This document shows, piece by piece, positions 52,948 to 62,600 of a stretch of DNA of 64,000 nucleotides. The DNA is from Reichenbachiella agariperforans (lineage in GTDB: Bacteria; Bacteroidota; Bacteroidia; Cytophagales; Cyclobacteriaceae). Where the stretch lies: NCBI RefSeq assembly GCF_900142205.1, contig NZ_FRAA01000002.1, forward strand, positions 639,058 through 703,057. The letters are read 5' to 3'. The translations under genes and the position numbers were made by a program. Positions within the stretch are counted from its first letter, which is position 1. The number at the start of each line of letters is the position of its first letter. The notes under the pieces were generated by a model. The model did no database searches. It was not told where the DNA came from and worked only from the letters and a program-made list of their open reading frames with translations.

Positions 52948-53468
52948 GAATGTTTCGGCTTGAATTCTCCGTCTTGATTAATTGTGATTTCTGGTTCCCC
53001 TACCACATTTTCACCACTAGCTAAGATAGGACTAGAGTCCACATCCTCTGCCTCGATCGCTGTGATCAACAGCCCTAACGAATCGAGAATTTTTTTTCGC
53101 TCGTCTGGTGAAAGGTCTGATAAGTTGTTTTCCAGTTTTTTATGTAAAAACATGGGTGAGTTGGAGAGTATCTCTTCTCCCATTTTGGTCATTTCTATCT
53201 TGATAATACGCCGATCTTTGTCAGACCTGACACGTTCTACCATGAGCCGGGACTCTAGCTGATCTATGATATTGGTTAGCATGCTCGGCGATAGATTCAG
53301 CATCTTGCCCAGATCCGAAATCGATCGAGGCCCGTATTCACTCAAATAGTTGAGGCAGGTCAACTGTGAGGAATTGAGTCCAATTTGCTCTTTCAATCTG
53401 TTAGAGTAAATGTCAACGGCTCGTATGATTTTTCTGATGCTTGCGATAATTTCTTGTTCGATCTTCAC
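52944..53468 (-). CDS. ectR: MarR-family regulator of the ectoine operon (EctR-like)
   Basis: 174 residues with a MarR winged helix: LKEQIGLNSSQLTCLNYLSEYGPRSISDLGKMLNLSPSMLTNIIDQLESR and VRSDKDRRIIKIEMTKMG. EctR proteins are repressors of ect operons in other halophiles; here the gene leads the operon and overlaps ectA, so it would be autoregulated. The Asp-rich C-terminal tail (AIEAEDVDSSPILASGENV) is longer than in many MarR proteins. Confidence 0.88.
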   Translation of the reverse strand: MKIEQEIIASIRKIIRAVDIYSNRLKEQIGLNSSQLTCLNYLSEYGPRSISDLGKMLNLSPSMLTNIIDQLESRLMVERVRSDKDRRIIKIEMTKMGEEILSNSPMFLHKKLENNLSDLSPDERKKILDSLGLLITAIEAEDVDSSPILASGENVVGEPEITINQDGEFKPKHS

Positions 53469-53493
53469 TGTGTTTTTAAATTGGTGTATGTTT

Positions 53494-53510
53494 TACTATG
53501 CAAAATAGTA
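53494..53510. promoter_or_regulatory. Candidate EctR operator
   Basis: TACTATGCAAAATAGTA is a 6-bp inverted repeat with a 5-bp spacer, 26 bp upstream of ectR and downstream of the presumed promoter box, a natural place for repression. An outer pair GGTGTA/TACACC (53483-53488, 53509-53514) overlaps it. Confidence 0.55.
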
Positions 53511-53527
53511 CACCACTGAAACTTTTG

Positions 53528-53535
53528 CAAAGGTA
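53528..53535 (-). promoter_or_regulatory. -7 promoter box of the ectR-ectABCD operon
   Basis: TACCTTTG on the minus strand, exact TAnnTTTG, about 60 bp upstream of the ectR start. The -33 element is not clear. Further upstream GAAATATT (53570-53577) and AATATTTC (53605-53612) form a wide inverted repeat of unknown use. Confidence 0.5.
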
Positions 53536-53698
53536 AAAGATTCAGTACAATTAAAAATATTTTAGTTGTGAAATATTAATTGTTGAATTTTATAATGCTG
53601 ATTGAATATTTCAAATCAAAGAAATAAGAGAGATAGCGGTGATTTGGTGAAAAAAGTTTTTTTGCTGTGATTTTGGAGCAGGTGCTGCGAATAATGGT

Positions 53699-54271
53699 AT
53701 GTCAGCTGAATCTTCGTTTCTTGAAAAGAAAAATAAGAGTGTCCAGCGACTGTATTATACTAAGTCAAACTATATGAAATTAGATAGAGAAGCTTTTTTG
53801 GAGATGCTCGAATCTCATAAACGGATCATCTTTAAGATATGCCATAGCTACTGTAGAGATTCAGAGGATCAAAAGGACCTTGTACAAGAAGTGATCGTCC
53901 AATTATGGAATAGTTATCACAAGTATGATGATAGGTTCAAGCGATCTACTTGGGTCTACCGCATTGCGTTAAACGTGGCAATCTCTGCTTATCGAAAAAA
54001 AATCACAAGAAACAAGCATTTTGACCGAATGGAAGAGGATTCATTCGTGGATATAAAGACTACAGATGAAGATGAGCAGGACGAAAATATCCTGCGTCTC
54101 AATCAGTTTATCGCTGAACTGGATGAGCTAAATCGGGCACTGATGATCCTCTACCTAGATGATCACAGTCACGATGAAATCGCTAGTATACTCAACATCA
54201 GTGTGAGTAATGTAGGCACTAAAATCAATCGCATCAAACAAAAAATCAAACGAGAATGGACGCAAAGATAG
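53699..54271 (+). CDS. ECF-type RNA polymerase sigma factor
   Basis: 190 residues from the first ATG; the domain begins at LDREAFLEMLESHKRIIFKICHSYCRDSED, so the ATG at 53774 is an alternative. Region 2 includes DQKDLVQEVIVQLWNSYHKYDDRF and STWVYRIALNVAIS; region 4 is ALMILYLDDHSHDEIASILNISVSNVGTKINRIKQKIK. It is followed by a membrane protein whose start overlaps by 16 bp, the layout of sigma/anti-sigma pairs. Confidence 0.9.
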   Translation: MSAESSFLEKKNKSVQRLYYTKSNYMKLDREAFLEMLESHKRIIFKICHSYCRDSEDQKDLVQEVIVQLWNSYHKYDDRFKRSTWVYRIALNVAISAYRKKITRNKHFDRMEEDSFVDIKTTDEDEQDENILRLNQFIAELDELNRALMILYLDDHSHDEIASILNISVSNVGTKINRIKQKIKREWTQR

Positions 54272-54936
54272 AATTGGAAAATTTGAAATCGACTTGGGCT
54301 ACTGTAGAGGCCAAATTGGACAGAAACTGGAAGCTTAACCTCAAGGTGATTCGAGAGGGTAATTTGGAGAAGGTCAGGGATAAAATGAAAAACCTACTTA
54401 GGGTCAAGGTGATAACTTTTACTTTTTACTTAATAGGAGGGCTTTGTTTTGCTGGGTTTGGTATCCAGCATGCAGCGCAGTGGTATATGGCACTAACAGG
54501 CGGGGTGTTCACTTTGTGGGCGGTATTAGTTTGTTTTACTTCGGTTAAAGAAATTGAGTTGATTATGAAGCTTGATTATACGGCTCCAGTGATAGAATTA
54601 CAAAGACAATTGGTCACCCTACGGACGACTATTATTCGGTATTTTCGAGTAGGTGTTTGGGTCTTTCCTCTCTATATGGGTTGGGTTATCATGGCTTTTC
54701 AGGTGTTTTTTGGGGTTGATATCATTGCGGTAGCTGACCAGACATGGCTTTATAGTCAGCTTGGTTTTACCATCGTTTTTATGTTTCCACTAGCCCTATG
54801 GATGCATAGCAAATTGATTCCTGAAAATGCAGACAAGAAATGGATGCAGAGACTTCTCCAAGGCAACGGGAGTCAGGTGGCTGGTGCACAGGCTTTTTTG
54901 GGTGAGATCAGGGAGTTTGAGGAGGAGGAGCAATAG
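54256..54936 (+). CDS. Membrane protein, probable partner of the sigma factor
   Basis: 226 residues. A cytosolic N-terminal segment with a helical, charged stretch (ENLKSTWATVEAKLDRNWKL) is followed by about four transmembrane helices (near 55-72, 78-96, 132-152 and 165-185) and a cytosolic tail. The 16-bp overlap with the sigma gene implies coupled translation, and the N-terminal helix is where an anti-sigma domain would sit, but no known anti-sigma motif is clear. Confidence 0.7.
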   Translation: MDAKIELENLKSTWATVEAKLDRNWKLNLKVIREGNLEKVRDKMKNLLRVKVITFTFYLIGGLCFAGFGIQHAAQWYMALTGGVFTLWAVLVCFTSVKEIELIMKLDYTAPVIELQRQLVTLRTTIIRYFRVGVWVFPLYMGWVIMAFQVFFGVDIIAVADQTWLYSQLGFTIVFMFPLALWMHSKLIPENADKKWMQRLLQGNGSQVAGAQAFLGEIREFEEEEQ

Positions 54937-55004
54937 ACTTTGTTTTATTTCCTAGCAGACTAACCTATGGATATTTCATTGAAGCAATGGGAAAATGAAC
55001 GACT

Positions 55005-55038
55005 AGCCGTTATTTTACATTGAATCTAAATAACGGCT
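55005..55038. promoter_or_regulatory. Hairpin immediately upstream of the histidine kinase start
   Basis: AGCCGTTATTT (55005-55015) and AAATAACGGCT (55028-55038) form an 11-bp perfect stem 4 bases before the ATG at 55043. It could be an operator or an RNA hairpin limiting ribosome access. Confidence 0.5.
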
Positions 55039-55042
55039 GGCC

Positions 55043-57622
55043 ATGACCCAAACCAAAAAGACAGATACGCAAGCCAAGAGGAAAGTATGGATGGTGTTTT
55101 TGATTTCCGCACTGATTACGGGCTGTATCTGCTATGTGAGCTACGAGAGCTTTGTGACGCTGACAGGATCTATTGATCAGTTGAGTAAACCAGATCAGCG
55201 AGTGGAACTGATCAATGAGACGTTTCAGGAGATTGTAGAGGCAGAGAACAATATTCAGTCTTTCATCCTCAGTAACGATCCGAAACTCGAAAAACAATAT
55301 TTGTTGCATAGCCGAGCGGCCAAACAGAAAATCAGAAGTTTAAAGGTTCGTCTACAATCTGATAGTGTACAATATGCCCGAGTGGACTCTTTAGAAACAC
55401 TCTTCGATACCAAGATGCTCAATCTAGAGGCTTTCCTCAAAATAAAGAACAGACGCCAACAGGCCATCTATACCGGAGAGGCTTTGGATGAGATTCAAAA
55501 GCAACTCAAAGACTCTACATTATCTGAGCGTCAACTGCTGCGACAGGAGTTGTTTGATGGGGAGTTCGTACCTGTCGAGCGTCAGCATATTGAGATCGTG
55601 GAGGAAGAGACAAAGGGGCTGAAGGGTTTTTTTCGAAAGATAGTAGGCGCAGAAAATACTCGAGTGGATACTGTCACGACGGTGGAAGAGGAACTACGGT
55701 TGGCCAAAATTATTCGTGTAGACACGAGTATTGTTAAAGACAACCGTGCCGATACTACCCTACAAGAAGTCAAAACCATTCTCAACGAAGTGCTCAAAAA
55801 AGAAAAAAGGGTAAAGCGTCAGATGTCGTCTCAAGAACTGGCAATGCTCCGTCAGGACATGGTTTTCATTTCTAGTATTCGATCCATCATCGGCGAGCTC
55901 AAAGAGAAAGAAAAGAAAGAGTCTGCTATTAGCAACGAAAAAGCAACGGAGTCCGCAGCACGTTCTACTTTGTTTATCATTTCTACAGGTTTTGTAGGAT
56001 TAATGATGAGTGCTGCTTTTTTATTCTTAATCCTAAAGGATATTACGGGCTCATTTTTCTATCGAAATCAGTTAGAGAAAGAAAAAAACAGAGCGGAAAA
56101 ATTAGCACAGGCCAAGGAGGATTTTCTCTCCAATATGAGTCACGAAATCCGCACACCGCTACAGAGTATCAAGGGTTTTTCGGAGCTTATCGCCCAGACG
56201 AACTTGGATGACAAACAAGCGAAGTTTCTCAAGGCAATCCGATATTCGAATGATTACCTCTCCGAGTTGATCAGTGACGTATTGGATCAGGCAAAGATCG
56301 AAGCAGGCATGTTAGAATTAGACAAACGCCCCTTCGATATGCAGCTCATCATGGAGGAGCTGGAGACGATCTATGGCAAGGTGTGCGAACAAAAGGGAAT
56401 AGCACTGAAGGGGAGTATATCTGGACTGCAGGGGGTCAAGCTGTTAGGAGATGCTGTTCGTCTCAAACAAGTACTGATCAACCTACTTAGCAATGCCATC
56501 AAGTTTACCAAAGAAGGTACGATCGACCTAGAGGTAGCCGGGACGGAAAAAGGAAATATGATGGATTTGTCCATTATAGTACGAGATACAGGAGCGGGGA
56601 TATCCAAAGAAATGCAGCAAGTGATATTTGACCAGTTTACACAGGAGGTCAATGCAGAATCTCAAAACTATCGAGGAACTGGACTGGGGCTGTCAATTGC
56701 CAAAAATCTGATAGAGGCTATGGGAGGCGAAGTAGGTTTGATCAGCGAACTGGGGGAGGGTTCCACCTTTACGCTATCACTGAGTTTACCCTACTTAGAA
56801 GAGGAGGAGTCGCAGCTCTCTTTGGTTTCGGATGACCAAATGGCGTCTCGGTTTGCAGTGAAAGTTATGGTTGTGGAGGATGACGATTGGAACGGTACGT
56901 TGTTGCGTGAAATATTACTGCAGCATGTAGAAGAGGTTTTCTTGTTTCAACAAGCGGCAGAGGCTTTGGTGTTTTTGCAATCACGGTCGCAGGAGGTGAA
57001 TCTCATCTTTTCAGATATTAAAATGGCTGGAATGGATGGCGTGGCTTTTCTGTCCCAGTTACGAACAGAGCAGATCCATATCCCAGTGATTGCGCTGACT
57101 GCTCATGTACAGATGGATAAATTGGAGGCGCTAAAAGCCGAGGGGTTTGATCAGGTATTTAGCAAACCCTACGATGCAGCGGATATTCAAAGCATTTTGA
57201 GTAACTACTTTGAATCATCAGACCGTGAGGAGGAAAGCACTGTTGTCTTGGAAGAGAAAAAAGACAAGGTATCAAGGTTTGACTATTCCATCATTAGGAA
57301 ATTTGCTGGAGGAAATGAAGAAACCTTTCAGCGACTACTCGCCTCATTGCTCACGAATAATGAGCGTCAACTAGTCGACTATCAGGCCTATCTGGATGCC
57401 GCTGATGCGACCCAACTCGGAGAGTTAGCCCATCAGATGAAAACGACATACGACAATCTAGGTCTACCACTGATCAGTGAAGCTCTAGCAAGTATCGAGT
57501 TGCATGAGCAGCTCGGCCAGACGGATCGTGCTGTGACGAGTGCTCGTGAGCTACGGGCAGAGTTGGCGACTGTCCTAGATGAGCTACGTCAGGATCTTAA
57601 ATCTCTATTTGATATTTCGTGA
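55043..57622 (+). CDS. Hybrid sensor histidine kinase with receiver and HPt domains
   Basis: 859 residues. Transmembrane segments at 15-34 and about 309-331 bracket a helical, coiled periplasmic sensor (35-305). Then HisKA with phospho-acceptor His367 in NMSHEIRTPLQ, HATPase with QVLINLLSNAIKFT, DTGAGI and GTGLGL, a receiver domain (about 607-725) with acidic DDD 613-615, phospho-Asp658 and Lys708, and a C-terminal HPt domain with His797 (LAHQMKTTYDNLG). This is a complete phosphorelay. The signal is unknown. Its 3' end overlaps the NtrC-type gene on the other strand by 26 bp. Confidence 0.95.
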   Translation: MTQTKKTDTQAKRKVWMVFLISALITGCICYVSYESFVTLTGSIDQLSKPDQRVELINETFQEIVEAENNIQSFILSNDPKLEKQYLLHSRAAKQKIRSLKVRLQSDSVQYARVDSLETLFDTKMLNLEAFLKIKNRRQQAIYTGEALDEIQKQLKDSTLSERQLLRQELFDGEFVPVERQHIEIVEEETKGLKGFFRKIVGAENTRVDTVTTVEEELRLAKIIRVDTSIVKDNRADTTLQEVKTILNEVLKKEKRVKRQMSSQELAMLRQDMVFISSIRSIIGELKEKEKKESAISNEKATESAARSTLFIISTGFVGLMMSAAFLFLILKDITGSFFYRNQLEKEKNRAEKLAQAKEDFLSNMSHEIRTPLQSIKGFSELIAQTNLDDKQAKFLKAIRYSNDYLSELISDVLDQAKIEAGMLELDKRPFDMQLIMEELETIYGKVCEQKGIALKGSISGLQGVKLLGDAVRLKQVLINLLSNAIKFTKEGTIDLEVAGTEKGNMMDLSIIVRDTGAGISKEMQQVIFDQFTQEVNAESQNYRGTGLGLSIAKNLIEAMGGEVGLISELGEGSTFTLSLSLPYLEEEESQLSLVSDDQMASRFAVKVMVVEDDDWNGTLLREILLQHVEEVFLFQQAAEALVFLQSRSQEVNLIFSDIKMAGMDGVAFLSQLRTEQIHIPVIALTAHVQMDKLEALKAEGFDQVFSKPYDAADIQSILSNYFESSDREEESTVVLEEKKDKVSRFDYSIIRKFAGGNEETFQRLLASLLTNNERQLVDYQAYLDAADATQLGELAHQMKTTYDNLGLPLISEALASIELHEQLGQTDRAVTSARELRAELATVLDELRQDLKSLFDIS

Positions 57623-58994
57623 GTTTATTGTAGAGTGTTTTTCTATCAATATTTAGCAGTTTGGCTGTTTTACTCTTGTTGTATTTGGTTTTTTCTAGTG
57701 TTTCTAAGATGAGCTGCTTTTCATTTTTTTCTTGCAGTGCCTTCAGATCCGTACCTGTAGTTCCGTTGATGGCGTTTTGGATAGAAGCTGCATTGTCGGC
57801 TATTGTATCAGTCGTTGAAAGGACCTCTTCATTGGCCAGTTCGTGTGGTAGCTGTGCTGGCGTGATCAATTCGCCAGTACTGAGTAGAACGGCACGCTTG
57901 ATGACATTTTTCAATTCTCGGAGATTGCCTGGCCAGGAGTAGTGTTGCACGATCGATTGTGCCTCAGCGTCTAGGCCAGTCACCTCTCGTTCTAGTTCGT
58001 TACAGGCTTGCCGGAGGAACAACCCGATGTATTCATTGAGGTCTTCTTTTCGCTCGCGTAACGCTGGGATTTTCAGTTCAAATTCGTTTAGCCTATGAAA
58101 TAGGTCAGTACGAAACTCACTTTGGCTACCAGACACAGCGATGTTTTCGTTGGTGGCAGCAATGATACGCACATCCACATCTATTTCTTTTTCACTCCCG
58201 ACACGACGCACTTTTCGCTCCTGTATCACACGCAGTAGCTGCACTTGTACTTCGTAGGGTAGATTGCCGATTTCATCGAGAAAGATGGTGCCTCCATTGG
58301 CATTTTCAAAGGCTCCTTTTTTATCCTGTACTGCCCCAGTAAAAGCACCTTTGATGTGTCCAAATAATTCACTTGCGGCGAGTTCCTTGGATAGCACTCC
58401 ACAGTCCAGTGCGACGAAAGGTGCTTTGGCACGCTTGCTTTTTTCATGGATCATTTTCGCAGCATATTCTTTTCCTGTACCGCTCTCACCGAGGATGAGA
58501 ACGGTCATTTTAGTAGGAGCGACTAGCTGTAGGTGTTGCCATAGATCGAGCGATTGCGGACTGGTGCCGATTACATATTCGGGTGAGCCAGAGGCTTTTT
58601 TGATGGTCTTAGGTTTTGCGGCAGTTGATGTGGTTTTTTCCTGTAATGCTTGACCTATGGTCAGTAGCATTTCGTCGGGGTTCACTGGCTTGGTGATGAA
58701 CTCAAATGCCCCGAGCTGTATCGAAGTGACGGCTGTCCTGACGTCTGAGTAGTTGGTGATGAGGATTACGGGCATGTCTGGTTTTTCATCCTTGATGATA
58801 CGAATCAGCTCTAGGCCATCCATATCGGGGAGTTTAAAATCAGTCAAAATCAGATCGATGGATTTGGTCTTGAATGCTGCGAGCGCGGACTGAGAAGAGA
58901 AGGCTTGCTCTATCTCGTGATCTTGCCGGCGCAAGTAAGAAGAGAGCATTTCGTTGAATGAAGGATCATCGTCGACAACCAGGATTTTCGCCAT
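57597..58994 (-). CDS. Sigma-54-dependent response regulator (NtrC family)
   Basis: 465 residues: receiver domain with phospho-Asp52 in LILTDFKLPDMDG, AAA+ domain with Walker A GESGTGKE (169-176), GAFTGA loop (216-221) that contacts sigma-54, and LDEIG; then a C-terminal Fis-type helix-turn-helix (KYNKSKTAKLLNIDRKTLYNKL). It activates sigma-54 promoters on phosphorylation. The convergent hybrid kinase is a reasonable phosphate donor. A TATATTTG box lies about 28 bp upstream. Confidence 0.96.
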   Translation of the reverse strand: MAKILVVDDDPSFNEMLSSYLRRQDHEIEQAFSSQSALAAFKTKSIDLILTDFKLPDMDGLELIRIIKDEKPDMPVILITNYSDVRTAVTSIQLGAFEFITKPVNPDEMLLTIGQALQEKTTSTAAKPKTIKKASGSPEYVIGTSPQSLDLWQHLQLVAPTKMTVLILGESGTGKEYAAKMIHEKSKRAKAPFVALDCGVLSKELAASELFGHIKGAFTGAVQDKKGAFENANGGTIFLDEIGNLPYEVQVQLLRVIQERKVRRVGSEKEIDVDVRIIAATNENIAVSGSQSEFRTDLFHRLNEFELKIPALRERKEDLNEYIGLFLRQACNELEREVTGLDAEAQSIVQHYSWPGNLRELKNVIKRAVLLSTGELITPAQLPHELANEEVLSTTDTIADNAASIQNAINGTTGTDLKALQEKNEKQLILETLEKTKYNKSKTAKLLNIDRKTLYNKLTKYQIEI

Positions 58995-59255
58995 AAAATT
59001 TTATAACAGGTTTCTTGTCACCAAATATAGAAAAAAGCAGCTGTTCGCTCACTAAATAATCGTGATATGGTGTGGAGAGACAAATACATAAAAATGGGCT
59101 AAATATGGCATATTGAACCGAGAGTTCTCTTCAGGGATGCCTAGTCTTTTGTCAAGAAAACGCAAGCTTCTGAATATCTTTTCTCTGTAATCCGCGCCAT
59201 AGCGCTGCTAAGTGCTGCCTAACCCTTGCTTCGGATTCTTAGTTGTACGCCATGA
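58995..59255. other. Gap between the NtrC-type gene and the acetyltransferase gene
   Basis: No gene is seen. TATATTTG on the minus strand (59022-59029) is a likely -7 box of the NtrC-type gene. No clear terminator for the acetyltransferase was found. Confidence 0.35.
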
Positions 59256-59699
59256 TTATAAGATTACATGTAAATCGGTGTGAGGAATGTTATCTTCCAA
59301 ATACTCTTCCGAACACACAGTCAGGCCAAAAGATTCGTAATACTGGATCAAATGTGATTGCCCTTGCACATAGATTTCTTTGGCACCTTCGGTGGCTTGG
59401 ATGCGCGCCATGGCTTGGCGAATGAGGTTTCCTGCTAGTCCCTTTCCTCGGTATCGTACATCTGTCACGATACGACCAATGCCATATACGCCTGGTTCTC
59501 GTTCGTAGGTTCGAAGATATGCTGCCAGCTCTTCTCCGTCATAGAGCATGTAATGATCGGAGACTTGATCCTTTTCGCTCAACTCAGGGTATGGGCAATT
59601 TTGCTCCACGACAAAAACATCTACGCGAAGTTTGAGCAGACGGTAGAGGCTGTGAATATCTAACTGGTCGAAGGATTTAATTTGTATCTGAAATTTCAT
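59256..59699 (-). CDS. GNAT acetyltransferase, ElaA-like
   Basis: 147 residues. The N-terminus (SFDQLDIHSLYRLLKLRVDVFVVEQNCPYPELSEKDQ) is typical of ElaA-type GNAT proteins, with acetyl-CoA loop YRGKGLAGNLIRQAM and C-terminal HTDLHVIL. The substrate is unknown. Its start overlaps the stop of the giant surface-protein gene by 4 bp (ATGA), which is an odd pairing. Confidence 0.85.
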   Translation of the reverse strand: MKFQIQIKSFDQLDIHSLYRLLKLRVDVFVVEQNCPYPELSEKDQVSDHYMLYDGEELAAYLRTYEREPGVYGIGRIVTDVRYRGKGLAGNLIRQAMARIQATEGAKEIYVQGQSHLIQYYESFGLTVCSEEYLEDNIPHTDLHVIL

Positions 59700-62600
59700 A
59701 GTCTAGCCCCCAGCACGACGGTTTCTTTGATCACACTTTTGTTGCCACTGGGATCGTAAATCTCAGCAAAAACGATGTAGTATCCAATGGGTGCCAAATC
59801 TCCCGCATCTGTAGAACCATCCCACGTCACAAATCCTGAAGTAGAAAGTAACTGGTTTTCGGCGAGGGATTTGACCGAATGGCCATGTGTATCAAACACA
59901 TAAATGTTAGCAAAACCACCCGCCTGATTCAGAGAATAGCTGATTGTAGTGAAATCATCCTGACCGACCGTATTCGGCATGAAAACCTTTGGCTCGACCA
60001 CCAACTGACCCTTACCCGTACCTGTTTCTGTATATTGAGAGTTTTGCAAACCAGGTGTGGCATAGAAAGCCGTACTGGCTGCCGAGTGCCAACTGTTGGG
60101 GTCATTCGTAGCTATATCATAAGCTATTCGCTCCAGACTCACGCCTTCCTCACTGTCCAGTAAGCTCGAATGATAATCCTCTGAGTACTCAAAATAATCC
60201 ATGACCTGACTTTTGGAATCTATCAAGCCCACCTTACCATCGCTATCATTATAGGGAGGAAAACTAGCCATACCGAAATAGGTAGATTCATCTCCCAAAG
60301 GATACTGTGCATCGAGAATTGCGGGATCTGCCGTCAACACAACAAAACTGAATGGCTCAACCAATCGATGATTTGCCGTAATCATCTTGAAGGAAGAATT
60401 ATCACCAGAGCCGCTCATCAACATCCAATTTTGTAAGTCGATCACCTTGTCTGAATGATTGTAAATCTCGACAAAGTCCACCCCTCCCGTTTCGGGGTTA
60501 AACAAAATTTCGTTGATCAAAATGTCTAAGCTATCAGCTTGTTCGGGTACTTGAACCACTACCTGTCCAGATTCTAAGGAGACAGGGTTGCCGACACAGT
60601 CCGTTACGTCAGACACTGTCATTACATATTGCTGCCGAGGCGCCAGTTCGTCCAATAGCTGTATCATCATGCTATTACTTTCGGGCAGGAGTAGCTCTGC
60701 AGATGCTATAACAATACTGGGGTCGAACGCGATTTGATTTAACAAAGCATCAGTAGGAAAGAGCTTTTCATTCCACGTGACCAAAAGTTGCTGATTGTGT
60801 TCTAGCACCGCCGATATGATCTCGGGAGTTTTGTGATCTGGGTTTTCAGTCGATTGGAAATTGGCAGCCCCTGGCGTTCCCCCTATAATCTGAGATCCTG
60901 TCCAGTTCTTTTGCTCCCCACAAAAATTAGTCACGTCTAACATCTCCAAACTCCGTCCCACGTGATCCTCCAGACCATACCAATCGTCCGTATAACTCGT
61001 CGAAAACACCAGCTGCTCTTCAGCATAAATGGAAAGTGTCTCTCCTCCGTTGTTTAGCGTCAACCATGAGGAAAGTCTCCCCGTATTTTGGTCAGGAAAA
61101 ACAGACTCATTGGCTGATATGACGATGTATTCACTTGGCTCAATCGCTCCAGAAACGAACGCCGTCTCGTCATTACCATCTTTCCAAACCAAGCCTTTCA
61201 ACTCCAGTCGTTGATCAGAAGCATTATACAGTTCTACATATTCGACCTGATCCTCTATCGGGGCAGCCATAATCTCGGTGATGATCAACTCCCCATAGTT
61301 TGGTAGATAGGGCGCTTCGTATGTGAAAAATAGTGTCGTATCATTGATTTGATTTTCGACTAAATCATGTACCGAATGAACCCGCAGCGTATATTCTTTC
61401 TCTGCTAGCGCAGTACTCCATGACAACATCACCAATGTATCCTCCACCATATAAGTCGCCTGATCTATCGCCAAGCCATCTGCCTCATAATAACCCAAAA
61501 ACTCTGCGACTTGTTTGTCCATCGGTTCAGAAAACTGAACCGAGACCGTCTGCGCATCTAATAGGTCAACTGCCACTACAGTTGGGCTGGTACGATCCAA
61601 ATACACTTCCATGCTACACCCTGGAATGTTGTTTCCAAACTCATTTTCCAATACTGACCAATTGATCGTATAAATCTGATCCGAGTCAAAATCATCCGCA
61701 AAAACCAATTGCACAACGTGTCCATCTTCGGAACTCACCACGGATGCAACAGGCTGCGTACTGTCTCCGAGCCAAAAATTATCCTCTTGTACAGCAGAAA
61801 ATGTAGTCTCAAACATAAGCTCAATGGTTTGATCATTTTTGATATACGCATTTTCTAATCTTGAATCAAATACAAAATCATAGTATACCGTATGTAACTC
61901 CTGAGCTTTGGTACTTACCAAATCAAAAAATCTCAAAGTGTATAATTCTCCGTTTACCATATTATGAGTCAAACTGATCGTTACAAATCTGTCCGAAGAT
62001 TCTACACGTTCCACCTCCAAATTTTCCATCTGAAAGTTCGTAGGGCCAAACCCTTCTCCAAAGGCATGATTGAACTCTAATTGAATCTTATCTGCTGCTA
62101 ATATTTCTACTCCGCTCAATCGAAATTTAGTATCATCTAACTTAACCGTTTCAGGCTCGGTCACCCTATTGCCTCGCTGATCTGCCAATCCTTCTACTTC
62201 CAGTAAATAGTGCTGACCATCGAAAGTTCCTTCATCAAAACGCAGCGTGACTTGCCGCTGAAATTCGCGCTCTACAACGACTTCTTCAGGTTCCAAATCG
62301 AGAGAGATCAGATAATAATGAGTTGTAGATGCTGCGATCATACTGTCTAATGGCTCATGAAAAAACAGCACCGCTTCTGAAGAAGACTTGATATACGCAC
62401 TGTCCAGCCTCGGTGGTATGTCATCATAGACAAATGACTCGCGAATTCTAGTTTTGATGGGATTGCTAAACAAATCCGCAACTTCATTGACCAAAAGATC
62501 ATAGGTCATCTCTGGCTCAAACGCATTATCAAACTCCAACCTCACCGTTTTTTCATCTGTATCCAATGCCGCATAAACAGGGTAAAAGTCTTCGTATTCA

